Assembly: GCA_014925825.1 (NCBI GenBank)
Contig: JACGCK010000370.1
Coordinates: forward strand, 1-32,385
Length of the DNA stretch: 32,385 nucleotides
Source of the DNA: Pholiota molesta
Lineage: Eukaryota > Basidiomycota > Agaricomycetes > Agaricales > Strophariaceae
Direction: 5' to 3'
Shown here: positions 1-12,630 of the stretch, one piece after another
How the letters are laid out: each line of letters starts with the position of its first letter
Position numbering within the stretch: the stretch's first letter is position 1
Translations under genes and position numbers: made by a program
Notes under the pieces: generated by a model
The model's input: only the letters and a program-made list of their open reading frames with translations
What the model was told of the DNA's origin: nothing
The model's database searches: none

Positions 1-246
1 TCTGCCCAAATGTGACTACACACCGGGCCGGTGGCCCTGGTGCCGCAAACAGGGGATGAAGCGCTACTTAAGTATGTACATGCTGTGGACAGGGAAACAC
101 TCCAGAAAATAGAAGACATCCATTGTAGATATAGCAGAAATACATGAGGAACAGTAATGTAGTACCATTTGTACTGGTAAGCAAACTCGCAAACTTCCTG
201 GACAAGCTCATCTCCATCAGAAATGCAGTGGGGTATTTGGGCGAGG
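1..246. other. 3' flank of the NDR kinase gene
   Basis: No gene is recognisable in this stretch. It lies directly downstream of the stop codon of the minus-strand NDR kinase and probably holds its 3' untranslated region. An open frame on the minus strand (about 68-250) has no ATG start and no family resemblance; it reads partly through the terminal exon of the kinase in another frame. Confidence 0.5.
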
Positions 247-2243
<1,997 letters not shown>

Positions 2244-2789
2244 AGCGGTAGCAAGCAAGGACAGTCAAGTCATAACCAGACAAGATGGACTGCCCCTCAA
2301 CAAACCCGTTTACTACCTTATGGCATGGAATTGCCTTGATTAGTAAACGACATCAAATTATTTCCGCGGATTCAGCCCATCTGTAATTCATCTGGGTAAT
2401 ATCTTGGAATTTGGATAGGTTCGTTGTCGGCGCTTTGCCTGGGCGAGTACTCAACGTTTCAACCTCGGCATTTAATTGGATAACCTTGTAATAAAAATCA
2501 CTAACACCATTCTACACATTGCTAATTTACTCAACGTTACTTGGCTGCAAAATCAAGCAAAAGTACTAATCGTGGAAAGTATATATTAGTGATCCTATGC
2601 TATGGGTGGTAATTTATGAAGTTACATAGAAAGGTATTACTCACAATCACGATTTAAGGGATAATAACGAAGTATGAAGGAGAGAGAGGGAAATACGAAC
2701 AGTACAGTAAACTACATGCCAACCGATCGATCGCGACGTTCAAAAAATTAGAAAATGATAAATATTCCTTACAGCATAGTATGCAAAAA
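2244..2789. other. Intergenic, tail-to-head spacing between two minus-strand genes
   Basis: About 545 bp holding the upstream region of the NDR kinase and the 3' flank of the PPxY protein. No coding exon, tRNA or strong promoter motif is convincing here. A short palindrome, CGATCGATCG, lies near 2722-2735. A plus-strand open frame at 2091-2339 overlaps the first kinase exon and is a shadow. Confidence 0.5.
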
Positions 2790-4137
2790 TCAAAATGAGG
2801 TATCTGGGTATTGAGGGTATCGATTGACACTGGTGGAAGAAGCTCGGGGTGAATTTGAAACAAAATATGTGGAGTCCGGCCTTACGCCTGCTGTTGCATG
2901 CAGATATGGCTGGTTTCTTGGAAAAGTTTGACTTGTATCGATAGATTGGGGCGATGGTCTCGAATACTGTACACTCTGTTGCACTGTTTGATTTGGATAT
3001 TGTTTTTGATTCTGAGGAGGCCTAAATATCAAGGAGAAGTCAGAAAAGTTCGAGTGAGCACTAAATGGTAATTTACGCAGACGGATATTGACGTTGCATG
3101 CCCCTCAGTGGACCCAGTTGAGAGGATACAGCCGAACTAGGAGGAATTAGAATTAGCCATAACATCCAGTATGTTGCGTGTTGGTGCTACATACCTGTAT
3201 AAGGAATGTGGGTCATATTGAATTTCAGATGTAGAGATAACAACAGGGCGCTGGGCCTGCATAGCTGACGAGACTGAGGTTTTGCCATAGGCCACGGCTG
3301 GATCAAACTTCAAAATAGATGCCCGAGTAGGCTGGTAGCTAGTCACAGGACGCTCTCCGAGAAAATTTTGGTGGCGAGGAAGCGTAGGCGTTGGAGGGAG
3401 TGATCGACGATATGCATCTGGCTGACTTATGGGCTGTTGATTCGAATTGGACAAAACAGGGGATAGTCTGCTGCAAGATCACGTCCCGGCGTGTTACAGT
3501 ACAATGGCATGGGAGGTTGAGATTGGTAGGAATCGACTGATGCTGGTTGATTTTCTGTCTGTCTTGTGTGTGGAAAGGAAGAATACAGGGCATTAGGATC
3601 GAAATCGACATCATTAACCACGATTTCCTCTTGATTCATTGCCGATCTGCAGTGTAGTATATTTATGTCGTTGTCAACAAAGCCAGGGGTATAATGGCCT
3701 TGATCTTGAACCTGACCGTTGGGACCTGTCGAGGAGATGGCACTACTGCCGCCTGTCGTCCACACCATATCATTTTTGAAAGCAGCACCTCCAGTAGCGT
3801 GCTCGTATTCGTACGGCTTTGGCTGTAATTTCTTTTCAATGCGTAGGGGAGCAATGGAGGGCAAAGTTGTGAGGTCCGATTTGTCAGAATGATTCCCCTT
3901 GGAGGGAAAGTCATGGACGCTGGACGAAGAAGTCGCCGTTTGCCCCATCACACCGATAGGCGTCGGATTAGCTGCATGGTCCTCAAAGGCACGCGGGTCG
4001 TATTGTTCCCATCCTTCTTCGTCCACAACAGGAGTGAGGACAGATACTGCTGTAGCAAGAGAAACCTTCTGATCAAATTCTTGTTCAGAGTATGCTGGTG
4101 GCGGCGGAGCTTCAAGATAGTCTGGTTCTGTTTCCAT
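2790..4137 (-). CDS. Unrecognised 400-aa protein with N-terminal PPxY motif
   Basis: I do not recognise this gene. My model has four exons (4137-3503, 3470-3195, 3136-3077, 3021-2790) that sum to 1203 nt and close in frame. The N terminus begins METEPDYLEAPPPPAYSEQE. PPAY fits the PPxY ligand of WW domains, as in arrestin-type and Nedd4/Rsp5 adaptor proteins. An acidic/aromatic stretch follows (EEGWEQYDPRAFED). The rest is low-complexity, rich in Pro, Gln, Ser and Tyr, with no signal peptide or membrane segment, and ends near RYPQYPDTSF. The first intron is only 32 bp (or 35 bp using the next AG). The ATG at 4137 is preferred; the frame extends one codon upstream only as TTG. A scaffold or adaptor role is possible but is inference. 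Confidence 0.75.
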
Positions 4138-4709
4138 CAAAGTTAACGTTATTTAAGCAGTTGATAAGCAAAAACAGTGGAGGAGAGTTCTGGATTTTGA
4201 GGGTACTGGATAGAACAGTGGGTAGAAATATGATCAGGATAATTGGGAGCTTTCTTGCAAGCGCAATCGTTTGCGGATTATCCGTGCGAGTACGGCGGGC
4301 GCTGACATTCGCTCTAAAATTGGCAATTGCCAGTGAAAGGCAGTGCCACAACTCCAACTTCGTTGTGCTTGAAGATGAATGGTCGAGGTTGGATGGATAT
4401 CGATAGAACTGCTTTTCGACAGCTCATACTTAGTGATGTAGGGAGCTACCCCCTCTTCTAGGTAAGTCGTAGTAAAAGAATGAGATTCGCAAAAGTTGCA
4501 GAAATATTACGCCCTATGTACAGCTGCCGAATGCAGCATAAATTGGCCACCCATATATACATAAACCCGAGTGCTACCGATGCTCCGAAGTACATGGGAC
4601 ACAATTATACCAGCTGACACTCCACAAGAATGACCGTTGACTGGTTTATCGAGAATCAATCCTATAAGGGTTCGCGGAGAAAACCGATGCCTGTGCACAA
4701 CGATTCAGA
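4138..4709. other. Intergenic: promoter of PPxY gene and 3' flank of PDK gene
   Basis: About 570 bp without a supportable gene. Open frames on both strands (for example 4112-4406 and 4507-4698) lack family resemblance and plausible splice structure. The left part should hold the promoter of the minus-strand PPxY gene, the right part the 3' end of the kinase gene. Confidence 0.5.
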
Positions 4710-6625
4710 CTAAAGTTCAATGCCTTCCAAGTTTGTTCCCTGCGTCGATTGTAAGAAAAAAGAATGAACGCAAAAATGAACAACTTACCAGCCTTGGAAG
4801 GCGCAAATATACGTCAGTACCTGAAAATGCGGATTCCCGCGTCAATATCACAGGCCGCCTTGGACTAGCGATAAAGACATCTTACCCCAACCGTCCAAGG
4901 ATACCAATTCTAATTTGCCCCCAAAATATCTGTTGCGAGTTTTCAATTATCTATCACGTCGTATAAGATTGGATACGCACGTTGCATAGATATTGCTCAT
5001 TGGCAGACCAATACCAATCCGAGGATGGAAGATTTGCATTGGAGGAGCATCCAAGTCAAGTATTTCTTGTTTCTGCGCTTTTTGCCAACTTCCAACTTGT
5101 TCGTCAACGGTAGCTCGCAAGCCCTGTTCACTCTGACTTGCAGTACGCAATGCACCTAACCTGGAATCTTCTAATCTTGCCGCATTTCGTACATGAGAGA
5201 AGGAGAATAGATCGGAGGGTGTGGTCATCTGATTTTGACTATCACGAAGTCCTCCTCCTTGAATCGAAAATGAGACTTGACTGTGTCTAAGATAATCAAA
5301 ATCCTACCTTGGTCACTAATACGGATTGCCACATCATTTTCTCCTGCCACAATCGTGATCTGAATTGGAGGAAGCGTAGACTCGTGCATATGCTTAAAAT
5401 ATGTTGCACGCATTGACTGTCATATCATACGACGATTCAGCGGACGTTAATGAGATTGAATGATAGGAAGCTCACATTTTTCAGCAGTTCGAATATAATA
5501 TATCTACGCCAATTAGCTTTCCGGCCATCTCAACGACAAAAATAACATACTCAAGGTGTTCGCGAATATATGAAAAGTTAGTCTCGGTATGCCCATCGAT
5601 ATGCACTTCAGCTCGTCGTGATGAATCAATATTCATCGGCGAATCGCCGAACCAAAGAGGACTTTCGCTGAGAAGTTTTGCACAGTGCTCTACACTGCGT
5701 TTGATATTGAGACCAGTGAAGATAATACCCACGTGAGGTTCGCTCGTTGGTGGCTGTAGGGTGTGTTGAGAGAAAGCCTTAGAGAGTGCAATATGGTGTT
5801 CGGCCAATACACGCCGAGATATACGGGATATTAACATACGACGCATGAAGGCATCAAGTTCGTCAGGAGGCAAATAATGGGAGGAAAGAGATAAACCAAG
5901 AGACAGACTCGGAATAACTGGAGCACTGTGATTTTAATGACCTTCATCAACACAGAAGGTTCAAAACTATATGGAAAATGTTAACTTAACTGTTCATTCA
6001 ATAGGGTAGCAATGAATTGACAGAATGTTTCGTTCTCTTCTAGCGTTTTAATGGGAGGATATTGCCGGAATCTCATATGTTTATATCAACGTCCGATCGA
6101 AGAACAATGTAAAGCGCACGCATACTTATCAAACGCTGACCAATACAGCTACAACGAGGCTTCAACACTGTGTTCATCTATAATGTGCAAGGACAGACGG
6201 ACCTCATAAACTTTGGCGACTCCCTCTTGGGTCACCACGACGTATGGTAAGGCTTGAAGATCACGCAAACGATGTGCAATTCGCACAGGTAATTCGGTAC
6301 GAACGTAGTTAGCACTCTAGATGAAACCATGTAAGATTAACGTTCAGGTGACAGTTACGAATTTTGTTCACTGTGATGAGTTTTTCTTCATTCATATGAC
6401 GCCCGAAATAAACCTGGTTGGAAAAGACTCAAAGTTATAGATCGTATATGGGCGAAAAGAAGGACGTACGAGTTGTCTCAAAGTCAGTCTTTTAGCTTCC
6501 CTGGACGCATACAACTCCAGCTGTCTGTTTTGATAAAAATGCAGAGCTGTGGAGGCGTATCGATGAAATGTGAGGGATTTGTTTCTATGAGAAGAATGAA
6601 GGAGTCCATTGCCAGACTTTAACAT
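4710..6625 (-). CDS. Mitochondrial pyruvate dehydrogenase kinase (PDK/BCKDK family)
   Basis: GHKL-fold protein kinase that phosphorylates the E1-alpha subunit of pyruvate dehydrogenase, or of the branched-chain complex, in the mitochondrial matrix. The start at 6625 gives MLKSGNGLLHSSHRNKSLTF, a basic, hydroxylated, Asp/Glu-free leader suited to mitochondrial import. The PDK N-terminal domain follows: LELYASREAKRLTLRQL, YFGRHMNEEKLI and RTELPVRIAHRLRDLQALPY. Next are RMLISRISRRVLAEHH, the N box ILFELLKNSMRAT, the G1 box ISDQGGGLRD and the G2 box GIGLPMSNIYAT. The C terminus is spread over tiny exons: YFGGKLELVSLDGWG, TDVYLRLPRL and GTNLEGIEL, then the stop at 4710. All nucleotide-binding boxes are intact. 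Sequence reading alone does not decide between pyruvate and branched-chain specificity. Confidence 0.93.
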
Positions 6626-7003
6626 GCTGATACAGAATCGAAGGGAACATGAAGTCCTTTGCAAGGTGTTCCATTGCAAATAGTGAGGTGAACCTAATAA
6701 GTAGATCACGATGGCATCCTCTACTTAGAGTCAGAAGGGCCCGCGTCGGTCCTGAAACAGAGCGACGTCGCTTAAGCTCATATGTTACGTAATTTAAATG
6801 CAGCCACCATAATAATATATCGTTGTGCTAACCCTTACATTGGTAGTACATGTCACTGCAATGGAGCTTCAAAGCTTCAAATTTTCACGAACCATCAGTT
6901 CGGTCCTCAAGGCCTCACTACTGTGAGGAGGAATATTATCTACAAATTAATACACAGCGAACGATTATGAAACATCACGAAGCAGGAAACAATACAAAAG
7001 CAG
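6626..7003. other. Intergenic: PDK promoter region and 3' flank of bromodomain gene
   Basis: About 380 bp. The side next to the PDK start carries a perfect 12-bp palindrome at 6761-6772. The rest is AT-rich, with nothing I can call a gene; the plus-strand frame at 6782-6970 is not convincing. Confidence 0.5.
6761..6772. promoter_or_regulatory. Perfect palindrome AGCGACGTCGCT upstream of PDK
   Basis: This 12-bp perfect palindrome is centred on ACGT and lies about 136 bp upstream of the PDK start codon. The core resembles a bZIP (ATF/CREB-like) half-site pair but is CGACGTCG, not the consensus TGACGTCA. A regulatory role is inference from position and symmetry. Confidence 0.3.
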
Positions 7004-9496
7004 TCAACTTTGACGCTGTCCTCGCTTAACCAGACCTTCTGTTTGGCGGAAGGCAGTTATCTGGCCTTCGCTTTCGAGCATCATCTGTAGAAGAAGAAAG
7101 AATAAGGCAAACAGTTTTGTCAACGTTCATCGCACTTACATCCTCTGCCATAGCGTAGACGTCTGAACCTGGCCGATTGTACATCATAGAGTTTGCGAAC
7201 ATCAGGAAAATGTCCCGCTGAAACTCAAGAGAGTTCGCAATCAAGCCATCTTTGACTCTTGTCTTGATTGTTTTTAGATCCATAGGCCGTTTGACAATTT
7301 CATGATAGTCAGGTGCTTCCGAGTTCTTGATGGGATTGTGAAAAATAGTGCCATTTCGATGTTGTGAAATTTGGGAGTGTAGCATCCCTATGACATTTTG
7401 AAATCGCTTCAATGCCACTTGCTCTTCCGTTCTTGTACCATGCCGAGTTATTCGCGCACGGGTGTTGTGTGAACTGGGGCCTGAAAGCCGTTAGTACACC
7501 GATGTAAAGTAAAGTCCATCTACAAAATTGCGAACCTGGCTCATCTTCATCAACGGGCTCCGAATCCTCACGCATCCGTTTCTTGTCGATAGGGGAGTCC
7601 ACAGAATCCATGAATGAGGCTTTTCGTTTTCCTGATAAAATTGTATTAAGTCATTGCCTCATTGCCTTATGAAAATCAGGAGGTAATTGAAAACATACCC
7701 TCGCGGCGCCTAGTCATGGCACCATCGAAAGGTGAAGAAGGGTCATCCTCCGGCTGCGGGGTTTCTTCATCTTTCACATCTTCTTCGTCTTCATTTTCGG
7801 AATCCATCACAGCCTGGGGCTCGGATTCAGATAAGCGCGCTCGTGATCGTAATCTCTTCCTGGTCGTTGGAAGGGGAACAGACGCAACGGATGATTTGCG
7901 CCTTCGAGTAGACCCTGGTCAAATATTCAAATAAGAAACAAAATGCTGTATTTGTATTTATACGCACTACGGGCAGGTACTATAGGTTCTTCTTCCGATG
8001 CAGACGATTGATCTTCTTCTGCTATAGGTTCGGGCTCGGAAATTGCTGCTTCAGCTGCCGGCGTAGGGGCACGACCTAAATCTTCTATATCTTCGACTTC
8101 CTCAGAGAGTTTTGGCGAACTCTGGGTTTCCTCTTTGCCGTGGTCAGTGTCTATTTCAATGTCCTCTGGTTGTGACTGTGATGCCTCTTCCTCTTCTTCC
8201 TTGGTACTATCGTCTTGATTGGTTTCTTCCTCTTCTTCTTCTTGTTTCTGATCTTTGTGTTGTTCCACGGATTCAATATGTACTTCCGTATCCAAAGGTT
8301 GGTTAACTTCCAAGGCTCGGTCTTCCATATGGATATCATCATTTTGTTGGAGGTCAACCGTTTCTTCCACCATGTTACCAGTCGAATCAACTGCCATGGG
8401 TATTACATCAATATCGTCCTTTGGCGTCGCTGGGGAAATACGAGGGATACTTGTCAGTACTTCTTCGGGTACAGATACCATATCTTCGTCCCGAGCTACT
8501 GTTTCCGTGGGGCCTATCGACATAATTGTAATCGGGGGGGATGGAAGCGAATCCGTGGCTGGGGTCACATCTTGTTGCGGGCCCGTGGGGGGTGCCGCGA
8601 CCTCCTGTAACTCATTTTGCACCAGTTTATCGATGGGAGTATGTGTTTCATCCTGAAGCAGATTAAGACGACATTTCTAGGTTCGGAAGTTAAAATAAAG
8701 CAAACCTTCATTTGCGAGGAAGAGGATGATTCAGCAGATTCGGAGACCCCGCTGAGCTCAGATCCATCAAAGACTTCATCGGAAGGTTGTGCTTTCTCCA
8801 AGTTCTCTTCCTTGGGTAATTCTGTTAACGTCTCTGGTTCGCCACTCAGTTCAGCTTGAATTTTCTTGTCCCAGAGTCCTGCTTGAATATCTTCGATCTC
8901 CTTCAAAATAGTTCTGGATTCATAAGGTAGATATCAATACATGAGTTCCATGATTTCTGCAGTTCTATCACCCACTTGAATTTAGACTCCTCCGCCAAAA
9001 TAAGTTCTCGCAGCTCAGTATGTCGAGACCGGTAGTATTTTTCTGCCAATTTCAAATTTATTGGAGCTGTGTAAATCTGAGCTTAAGCTATTCATGTGTT
9101 CTGAGGAATGATAATGACAGACCATGTGGATTATCATTTGAATCGCTCCTTAGAAGTCAAGAGTTGATTTTCTGGGGAATAATTATAGAAGAAAACCAAG
9201 CGACGTACAAGTCAAGTTCTGCATCCTTCATGAGTTGCTGATACATGGCATAGCAGGACTGCATATGTAGATAGTGAGAAGAATAGATGCTGCCAAAAAA
9301 AATTGAATATACGGACTTGAGCAGTAAAGAACGGTTTGGGACGCGATAACAAAGGATGTTTCGAGAGTAATTTGGCAATAGCGGACCAAGAATTAGAGCC
9401 AGCTCCCAATTGCCATGCAGCTTGAGCAAGTAAGAGAGATTCTAGAGGGCTGAGAAGGGGTTGGACTTGTGGTCGTCGCGTTGAACGGGTACTCAT
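7004..9496 (-). CDS. BRD8/Bdc1-like bromodomain protein, NuA4 complex subunit
   Basis: Predicted subunit of the NuA4/TIP60 histone acetyltransferase, acting in the nucleus as an acetyl-lysine reader. The start at 9496 gives MSTRSTRRPQVQPLLSPLES. A SANT-like N-terminal module follows (LAQAAWQLGAGSNSWSAIAKLL, then CYAMYQQLMKDAELD), and a predicted coiled coil near 9050-8880 (KYYRSRHTELRELI, EESKFKTILKEIEDIQAGLW). This order matches animal BRD8 and fission yeast Bdc1. A long acidic low-complexity middle, with Glu runs near 8100-8260, leads to basic stretches. The C-terminal bromodomain (about 7420-7090) contains FHNPIKNSEAPDYHEIVKRP, MDLKTIKTRV and FANSMMYNRPGSDVYAMAED, including the conserved Asn-Arg-Pro. 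The last exon ends GLVKRGQRQS at 7004. BET or Brd7/9 proteins are excluded by the N-terminal module and the single C-terminal bromodomain. Confidence 0.88.
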
Positions 9497-9626
9497 GAGG
9501 GGGCAGGATGAAGCACAAAATTGATTATATAATTTGGCTCAGTAAGATATTGAAAGTCCGACAAATGACGTTGATGGTAACCCCTTGCGCAGCCAGGCTG
9601 TCTCCTGCTGTCTCTCTACATCCACC
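9497..9626. promoter_or_regulatory. 130-bp divergent promoter, bromodomain gene / aspartic protease
   Basis: The start codons of two divergent genes are only 130 bp apart, so core promoters and 5' leaders must be compressed or overlapping. I see an AT-rich TATA-like stretch (GATTATATAATTTGG, about 9522-9536) and a TGACGT half-site at 9566-9571. Which gene each serves cannot be told from sequence. Confidence 0.45.
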
Positions 9627-11196
<1,570 letters not shown>

Positions 11197-11468
11197 TAAA
11201 TCCAGTATTTTTCATGTTGTCCTTAGTTGCATATGTGCCATAATCTCGACTTTCTTGATTAGTACGATACCTTGCAGCGTTGTATTTTACTGAGTAAGCA
11301 CCTAGATAACATATACACTGTGACTCTTAGTAGCAAAGGAAAGTGGTCACGATGAATGCCATGATTGGTAATATTGTGTGAAGGGTGTCACTGCCTGGTC
11401 CGTACGCATTAGCACCAGTCACCCAGGTACTTCCGTCTATCCCATCTCAATTTCAAAGCCGTCACAAT

Positions 11469-12464
11469 ATGTCTGTTCCTTCATCCCCAACTGGCACCGC
11501 CAATGCTCTGTCTCTTAGTATATCAAGTAGCGCTTTGGCAGAAGCTGCTGAGCGCCGTACACGCCAAGCAACCCCACAATTGACTTCTGCACAACTAGCT
11601 GCTAAACATGAGCGGCGACAGAAATTCCGACGGCTTGTTGACCCAGGCATCACTCGTCCGAATCCAAAAGATAAAGCAATGAGTTCTCTCAAAGTATATG
11701 AGTCTCTCATTCATCATGATCGCAGGTTGTTAAACGCCATCGTATTTCATGTAGACTTTGCTGACGATATCGGAGAACCTTTTGCGTGATCCCGAAAATG
11801 AGAAATTTCAGCAATTCAAACCTACTAATACTGTCATCAAGAGGGAACTTGTGGACCGGAAGGGCGCTCTAGAATTTGCAATCGAGGTCAGTTGCATGAT
11901 GTTATGCTTTCCGCTTTTCATGTTATATACTTCCATCTAACATGTTTCCTTTTAGCTTGGATTCAAGCCAGAGGTAAGTCTTTGAAGTTGAATGATAGCT
12001 CGTTAAATGAAATGGTTGTTCTCGAGGTCAAAAATTTCCAACCATATTACATCTTTCACGAGCGATACCTCGAAGATCTAAAAATTGGCACTGCCATTCT
12101 GAAGGAATACATCACCACGGAGACAACCAAGGAGGAGCGCATAGCACTGGCGAAGAAAAATGAAAAGGAAGCCCATGACGCTGCTGCTGAAAAGGCTCGT
12201 AGTGTCTCTGCTGCTAACTCGGCAATCCTCTAACAATTCATCATATAGGTAAAACTAGCTTATATGGACGACAGGAAGGCAAAGCTTTTGCGAGATGAGA
12301 TTGAAAGACAGCAACGTGAGGGACGTGCTGTTGCTCTGGCGCAGCGAGCTGCTTTGGAAGCCGCGGAAGCGTCCCGAAGAGCATCCGTGACGCCTGAAAA
12401 TCTTATGCCAGGGTTAGGAAACATATTGAGCGATGACCACGTCCCTCTTGAAGATGAAAACTAG
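11469..12464 (+). CDS. PUB-domain protein, probable Cdc48/p97 cofactor
   Basis: Five exons (11469-11693, 11755-11886, 11956-11973, 12027-12198, 12259-12464) close to 753 nt, 250 aa. The ATG at 11469 is the first in frame (MSVPSSPTGTANALS); the frame extends upstream only through a GTG. After a Ser/Ala-rich leader and a basic stretch (HERRQKFRRLVDPGI), a PUB/PUG domain spans about residues 75-170: TLLTISENLLRDPENEKFQQ, IKRELVDRKGALEFAIELGF and YYIFHERYLEDLKIGTAILK. PUB domains in UBXN6 and PNGase bind the C-terminal tail of the AAA ATPase p97/Cdc48. The C-terminal third is a charged predicted coiled coil (YMDDRKAKLLRDEIERQQRE). I see no UBX or transglutaminase domain, so it is neither full UBXN6 nor PNGase. 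The splice into the last exon was chosen by frame and is the least certain join. Confidence 0.82.
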
Positions 12465-12630
12465 GGTGGATTGAGGCATCTTTTGATGGAGAAGAGACAT
12501 TGCAAGTAACAGTTGTTCATGTGTTTGAAGATAAGTACATATATATGATTCATATGATTTAGTAATTATACCCTTTACATCGACTCACAAATTATGAAGG
12601 TCAGCCTAAAACTATGTGGGGTATGAATGT

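Noticed and set aside
8112..8656. Long open frames on the plus strand opposite the acidic part of the bromodomain gene
   Set aside because: They are antisense shadows of Glu/Asp-rich codons. The minus-strand frame has the family architecture and splice sites.
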